8,667 bases of DNA. Source: an uncultured Eubacteriales bacterium. Lineage in GTDB: Bacteria; Bacillota; Clostridia; Lachnospirales; Lachnospiraceae. The DNA lies in the NCBI GenBank assembly GCA_900313775.1, contig OMSP01000175.1, positions 1-8,667 of the forward strand, given 5' to 3'. This document shows positions 5,873-8,667 of this stretch, piece after piece; position 1 is the stretch's first letter, and the number at the start of each line of letters is the position of its first letter. The notes under the pieces were generated by a model. It had not been told where the DNA came from. It saw nothing but the letters and a program-made list of their open reading frames with translations, and made no database searches. The position numbers and the translations under genes were made by a program.

Positions 5873-7006
5873 TCACATTTCAGCGTAATCCGTATCCAGC
5901 GCCGCCTGCAGCGTATAATCCGGGAATGCTTTCTGCACGTCGGCAAGCACTTCCTCGTACGCGGCCATTCGGTCCGGCGCGTCAAAGCTTATCACGACAT
6001 CAAAGCGCAGTGTCTTCTTTTCTTTGTTGAGATAGAATCCGTGAAGCTGTCTCACATGCGGATGTGAGAATACGATCTCGCGCAGTTTCTCCCGCGCTTC
6101 AACGACCTCGCGGTCTTTTGTGTTGACGGAGTAGACGCCGATGGCAGTCAGGATCACGCGATGCTTCTCATAGACAGTCATCTGAATATTGCGCGTCAGC
6201 TCATCTAAATCATCCGCCGAACAGGTGTCAGGTACTTCCATGTGAATGGAGCCGTTCCATTTGTCAGGTCCGTAGTTGTTAAGCACCAGGTCGTAGGCGC
6301 CCTTCACTTCGGGGAAACTAACGACCGTATCGCGGATCTCCCTGGCCAGCTCGACATCATTGCGCTCGCCCAGGATCTGAGAGATCGTATCGCGAAGCAT
6401 ATCGATACCTGACTTGATGATCACCAGGGAGATGATCGCGCCGAGCCATGCCTCCAGCGATACATGGAAGATCAGATAGATCGCAGCTGCCACAAGAGTG
6501 GACGCCGAGATGATCGAATCCAGTGTAGCGTCCTCACCCGAGTTGACGAGCGAATCCGAGTTGACCTTCACTCCGACGCCCTTGACATATCGCCCGAGCA
6601 CGATCTTGACTACGACTGCGACCGCTACGATGATCAGAGATACGGGCTTATAGTCCGGTGTCTGAGGGTGAACGATCTGCTTGACGGACTCCACGAAAGA
6701 AGTGATACCTGCATAAAGCACGATCACCGAGATGATCATGGCGCTCAGATACTCGATGCGCCCGTAGCCGAAGGGATGCTTCTTGTCCGGCTCTTTGCCC
6801 GCAAGCTTCGTGCCGACAATAGTGATCAGCGAACTTCCCGCATCGGAGATATTGTTTACTGCATCCAGCACGATGGCGATCGAGTGGGACAGCAGTCCGA
6901 TCACTGCCTTGAACGCTGCCAGAAACACATTGGCTATGATACCGATAATGCTGGTCTTGATGATCTTCTTCTCTCGGGTCTGAGCCTGTTTTACCTCTTT
7001 GCCCAT
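5873..7006 (-). CDS. Cation diffusion facilitator family transporter, probably a manganese exporter (MntE-like)
   Basis: A 377-residue membrane protein that should export a divalent metal in exchange for protons. The CDF membrane domain spans about residues 16-210, with six helices. Helix 2 carries NNISD (Asn51, Asp55) and helix 5 GEDATLD (Asp159, Asp163). This Asn/Asp-Asp/Asp site lacks the His typical of zinc CDFs and resembles manganese-exporting members. A cytoplasmic alpha-beta domain follows (about 213-295), then a further C-terminal extension (300-377) that also looks like a second such domain. The start ATG 7006-7004 is chosen because AAGGAGG lies about 10 nt upstream. A longer frame starting at 7069 would overlap the peroxidase gene and has no supporting ribosome binding site. 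It lies 31 nt after the peroxidase gene and 12 nt before asnB. The family call is secure; the metal is inferred from the site residues. Confidence 0.9.
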   Translation of the reverse strand: MGKEVKQAQTREKKIIKTSIIGIIANVFLAAFKAVIGLLSHSIAIVLDAVNNISDAGSSLITIVGTKLAGKEPDKKHPFGYGRIEYLSAMIISVIVLYAGITSFVESVKQIVHPQTPDYKPVSLIIVAVAVVVKIVLGRYVKGVGVKVNSDSLVNSGEDATLDSIISASTLVAAAIYLIFHVSLEAWLGAIISLVIIKSGIDMLRDTISQILGERNDVELAREIRDTVVSFPEVKGAYDLVLNNYGPDKWNGSIHMEVPDTCSADDLDELTRNIQMTVYEKHRVILTAIGVYSVNTKDREVVEAREKLREIVFSHPHVRQLHGFYLNKEKKTLRFDVVISFDAPDRMAAYEEVLADVQKAFPDYTLQAALDTDYAEM

Positions 7007-7037
7007 TCCTTTAGTACCTCCTTGCTTATAAACGCTA

Positions 7038-7583
7038 TTACAGAGCAGCTTCGACCGCCGCCTTGACATCTTTCATATCGACAGTCGGCTCAAACCTCGC
7101 GATGACCTTTCCCTCACGGTCGATCAGGAATTTCGTAAAATTCCATTTGATATAGGCCTTATCGCCGAACTGTTTGTTATTTGCTTTTGCGAACTTGTTC
7201 AAGGCGGCATTCTTCAGGCCCTTGCCGAAACTCTCGAACGGCTTCTCGGTTGCGAGATATGCAAACAGCGGGTCCGCTGTCTCTCCGTTTACATCGATCT
7301 TCGTAAACTGCGGGAACTCCGTCCCGAATTTGAGTGTGCAGAACTCGTGGATCTCATCGTCGCTTCCCGGCGCCTGATTGGCAAACTGGTTGCAGGGGAA
7401 ATCGAGGATCTCTAACCCCTTTTCCTTCAGCTCTTTGTACATAGCCTCGAGCGGCTCGTAGTGCGGCGTAAATCCGCAGCCGGTCGCCGTGTTGACGATC
7501 AGCAGGACTTTCCCCTGATAATCCGAGAGACTGACATCGTTGCCCTGACGATCTTTGACTGTAAAATCATATACTGTACTCAT
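7038..7583 (-). CDS. Glutathione peroxidase family protein (Cys-type, probably thioredoxin-dependent)
   Basis: Reduces hydrogen peroxide and organic or lipid hydroperoxides in the cytosol. The 181-residue thioredoxin-fold protein contains all three family signatures: NTATGCGFT with peroxidatic Cys36, FPCNQFANQ (62-70; Gln70 is the likely catalytic glutamine) and KWNFTKFLID (146-155; Trp147, Asn148). The active residue is cysteine, not selenocysteine. Cys82 in EFCTLKFG is at the place of the resolving cysteine of thioredoxin-dependent members, so thioredoxin rather than glutathione is the likely reductant. Length is normal. The ATG 7583-7581 overlaps the ohrR stop (ATGA), with AAAGGAG inside the end of ohrR. 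The tight coupling to a hydroperoxide sensor makes it the probable main target of OhrR control, filling the role Ohr has elsewhere. Confidence 0.95.
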   Translation of the reverse strand: MSTVYDFTVKDRQGNDVSLSDYQGKVLLIVNTATGCGFTPHYEPLEAMYKELKEKGLEILDFPCNQFANQAPGSDDEIHEFCTLKFGTEFPQFTKIDVNGETADPLFAYLATEKPFESFGKGLKNAALNKFAKANNKQFGDKAYIKWNFTKFLIDREGKVIARFEPTVDMKDVKAAVEAAL

Positions 7584-8086
7584 AGCGGATCTCCTTTCAT
7601 CTGTCGTTTATTTGCATTTCTGTTAACTGTGTTATCTTTTTCCGGTCTTTTCTCCCTGTCCTGATCGAGCATTTTGTACAGTACCCTGTACAGTGTCTGC
7701 GCCTCTTCGGATGTCAGCCGGAACTCCTTTGCCATGCTTTCCGGCACGCACAGCGCCCGGTCCTGCAGATGTTCTCCCTCTTTAGTGAGTGTGATGATAA
7801 GATTCCTCTCATCACTGTCGTCCTTCTTCTTGTCGATATACCCTTTCGCCTGCAGTTTTTTCAACAGCGGCGTTATCGTATTGGATTTCAGGCAGAGCGC
7901 CTCGCATAAAAACTTCTCATTTACCTGCTTCTCCTCCCAGAGGACCATCATCACGATATACTGCGTATATGTCAGATCCAGCTCGTCGAGCAAAGGCTTA
8001 TACTTTCTCGTGATCATGTTTGAGACAGCGTAAAGCGGGAAACAAAGCTGATTCTTAAGTCTCAGGGATGCATATTTGTCGCTCAT
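7580..8086 (-). CDS. ohrR: MarR-family organic hydroperoxide sensor/repressor OhrR
   Basis: A 168-residue winged-helix repressor, likely dimeric, that releases DNA when its sensor cysteine is oxidised by organic hydroperoxides. The N-terminus LKNQLCFPLYA places Cys15 exactly as in Bacillus OhrR. Tyr29 and Tyr40, which contact that Cys in the Bacillus protein, are also at the same positions. The recognition helix region is LKSNTITPLLKKLQAKG (66-82) and the wing is KKKDDSDERNLIITLT (86-101). Extra cysteines are C61, C65 and C113; Bacillus OhrR relies on a single one. The C-terminus (about 143-168) is charged, rich in Lys, Arg and Asn, and longer than usual. The ATG 8086-8084 has GGAGG five bases upstream. 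It overlaps the peroxidase gene by 4 nt. Its promoter lies within a perfect palindrome at 8123-8158, fitting autorepression. Confidence 0.92.
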   Translation of the reverse strand: MSDKYASLRLKNQLCFPLYAVSNMITRKYKPLLDELDLTYTQYIVMMVLWEEKQVNEKFLCEALCLKSNTITPLLKKLQAKGYIDKKKDDSDERNLIITLTKEGEHLQDRALCVPESMAKEFRLTSEEAQTLYRVLYKMLDQDREKRPEKDNTVNRNANKRQMKGDPL

Positions 8087-8101
8087 AGTTCCTCCAGAAA
8101 A

Positions 8102-8117
8102 ATTATATCGCGTGCGA
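8102..8117. promoter_or_regulatory. Second, partial OhrR operator copy
   Basis: The 16 bases 8102-8117 repeat 8130-8145 exactly (attatatcgcgtgcga), 28 bp away. The left half and centre of the operator are retained, but the right half keeps only GCGA, so the dyad is incomplete. It lies just past the predicted ohrR start site and before the ribosome binding site. There it could act as an auxiliary site for cooperative repression, or simply be a duplication remnant. Confidence 0.65.
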
Positions 8118-8122
8118 CTTTA

Positions 8123-8158
8123 TGGACATATTATATCGCGTGCGATATAATATGTCCA
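8123..8158. promoter_or_regulatory. ohrR: 36-bp palindromic promoter/operator of ohrR, with a promoter on each strand
   Basis: Two perfect 17-bp arms (8123-8139 and 8142-8158) flank the centre GT (8140-8141). On the minus strand it contains -35 TGGACA (8158-8153), a 17-bp spacer and -10 TATAAT (8135-8130), driving ohrR from about 8123. By symmetry the plus strand has the same promoter: TGGACA 8123-8128, TATAAT 8146-8151, start near 8158. The core TATATCGC-GT-GCGATATA is a typical MarR-type operator and lies between the -35 and -10 boxes. A bound OhrR dimer would therefore shut both directions. Confidence 0.85.
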
Positions 8159-8245
8159 GCGATTGTCTTATATTCATGAGAAATAAGTATAATACTATAA
8201 CTAGACCCGGAGTCATGTTGACTCCGGGTCTTGTTCAATACATTT
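8158..8245 (+). ncRNA. Possible short plus-strand RNA from the divergent ohrR promoter
   Basis: The plus-strand half of the palindromic promoter predicts a start near 8158. The next structure is the 12-bp hairpin at 8203-8231, followed by TTGTTC and an AT-rich stretch, so a transcript of about 75-90 nt is expected. No credible reading frame with a ribosome binding site lies in it. If it extended past the hairpin it would be antisense to the end of the symporter gene. It is a prediction from promoter geometry only, and the promoter symmetry may exist simply for repressor binding. Confidence 0.3.
8203..8231. terminator. 12-bp hairpin, terminator behind the symporter gene and possibly bidirectional
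   Basis: AGACCCGGAGTC (8203-8214) and GACTCCGGGTCT (8220-8231) pair perfectly around a 5-base loop. It lies 37 nt after the symporter stop on the minus strand. The flanks are AT-rich on both sides but neither has a long uninterrupted U-run: the plus side reads TTGTTC and the minus side AGTTATAG. It most likely ends the symporter mRNA and would also end any plus-strand transcript from 8158. Confidence 0.7.
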
Positions 8246-8268
8246 GTTTTATTATGGTCGTGTCCGAT

Positions 8269-8667
8269 CTATCTCCATGCAAACGACTTCAGACCCAGCA
8301 CATAGATAACAACGATCAGAGCCGGCACGATATACTTAAAGACCGGTTTCATCCATGGACGGATCTTCAGACCTTTTCCGGCATTGGCTTCGGCAACAAA
8401 TTTATCCCAGCCCCATCCCAAGCGGTCACTGCAGCAAAACAGCGCAAAGATAAATGCTCCGATCGGCAGTAAGTTTGTGCTGACTATGAAATCCCAAAAA
8501 TCAAGCCACGCCGTGCCATCGGCAAACGGCTGAAAATGCAGGACGCTGTAACCCAGCGCTGTCGTCAGTGAGATCAGGAAGATGCCGACGCCGCAGACAA
8601 TACTTCCCTTGACGCGGCTCCAGCCGGTCAGCTCACGGATACAGGCGAGTATATTTTCAAAAACGGC
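8269..8667 (-). CDS. Sodium-dependent (neurotransmitter:sodium symporter family) transporter, C-terminal part
   Basis: The last 132 residues of a membrane transporter whose 5' part lies beyond the right edge. The frame is open from 8667 to the TAG at 8271-8269. Three hydrophobic helices are visible at about residues 21-43, 60-79 and 109-127. The soluble link contains DRLGWGWDKF and the last helix begins with KPVFKYIVPALIVVIYVLGL. The layout with a W-rich loop and a final F-K-Y-x-x-P helix fits the C-terminus of bacterial NSS-family symporters, which take up amino acids or related compounds with sodium. The substrate cannot be told. It is transcribed in the same direction as ohrR but is separated by the hairpin at 8203-8231, so it is probably not part of that operon. 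Confidence 0.75.
   Translation of the reverse strand, partial: AVFENILACIRELTGWSRVKGSIVCGVGIFLISLTTALGYSVLHFQPFADGTAWLDFWDFIVSTNLLPIGAFIFALFCCSDRLGWGWDKFVAEANAGKGLKIRPWMKPVFKYIVPALIVVIYVLGLKSFAWR

Noticed and set aside
7007..7069. Longer start for the cation transporter (21 extra residues)
   Set aside because: The extension is basic, overlaps the peroxidase gene by 32 nt and has no ribosome binding site, whereas ATG 7006 has AAGGAGG upstream.
8163..8193. Additional plus-strand promoter TTGTCT ... TATAAT after the palindrome
   Set aside because: The spacer is 19 bp and the -35 is weak. The TATAAT belongs to an AT-rich stretch before the hairpin.
8122..8472. Plus-strand open frame of 116 codons
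   Set aside because: Its ATG lies inside the ohrR promoter palindrome, there is no ribosome binding site, and it runs antisense through the symporter gene, whose protein is clearly family-like. It is a shadow frame.

Overview
The window looks like chromosomal DNA of an anaerobic, low-to-medium GC Gram-positive of class Clostridia (Bacillota), probably Lachnospiraceae or a close relative. This is an inference from three things: the S10 and L3 sequences, strong AGGAGG-type ribosome binding sites with sigma-A-type promoters, and the gene set (C_GCAxxG_C_C protein, OhrR with the Bacillus-type Cys15/Tyr29/Tyr40 sensing residues, Cys-type glutathione peroxidase, AsnB). All ten supported genes lie on the minus strand, so the window reads from right to left.

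Region by region, in the direction of transcription. (1) 8667-8269 is the C-terminal end of a sodium:neurotransmitter-type symporter, followed by a strong 12-bp hairpin at 8203-8231. (2) 8158-8102 is a striking regulatory island. A perfect inverted repeat with 17-bp arms contains a complete sigma-A promoter (TGGACA, 17 bp, TATAAT) on both strands, and a second, partial operator copy lies just downstream. (3) 8086-3003 is a five-gene cluster: ohrR, glutathione peroxidase (ATGA overlap), a manganese-type cation diffusion facilitator, asnB (12-nt gap, no obvious Shine-Dalgarno) and an EamA/DMT exporter. The gaps are -4, 31, 12 and 26 nt and no internal terminator is visible, so it is probably one peroxide-responsive operon. 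(4) 2907-1221 is a second operon: promoter with overlapping dyads and a Fur-box-like sequence, a cysteine-rich C_GCAxxG_C_C protein, a TDT/TehA-type transporter, then a textbook terminator. (5) 1155-1 is the head of the S10 ribosomal-protein operon: UP element, TTGATT/TATACT promoter, a leader of about 230 nt with several hairpins, rpsJ, an unusual 127-nt gap carrying two copies of a hairpin-forming repeat, and the first part of rplC.

How the genes may work together: OhrR is known to sense organic hydroperoxides through Cys15 and to derepress a detoxifying gene. Here the detoxifier appears to be a thiol peroxidase of the glutathione peroxidase family rather than Ohr. The same transcript probably carries a metal exporter with an Asn/Asp-Asp/Asp site, an asparagine synthetase and a small-metabolite exporter. 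The functional link between the last two and oxidative stress is not known. The most notable new signal is the symmetric divergent promoter/operator in front of ohrR. Its plus-strand half would make a short RNA of about 75-90 nt ending at the hairpin behind the symporter gene.

No mobile element, CRISPR array, tRNA or rRNA gene was seen.
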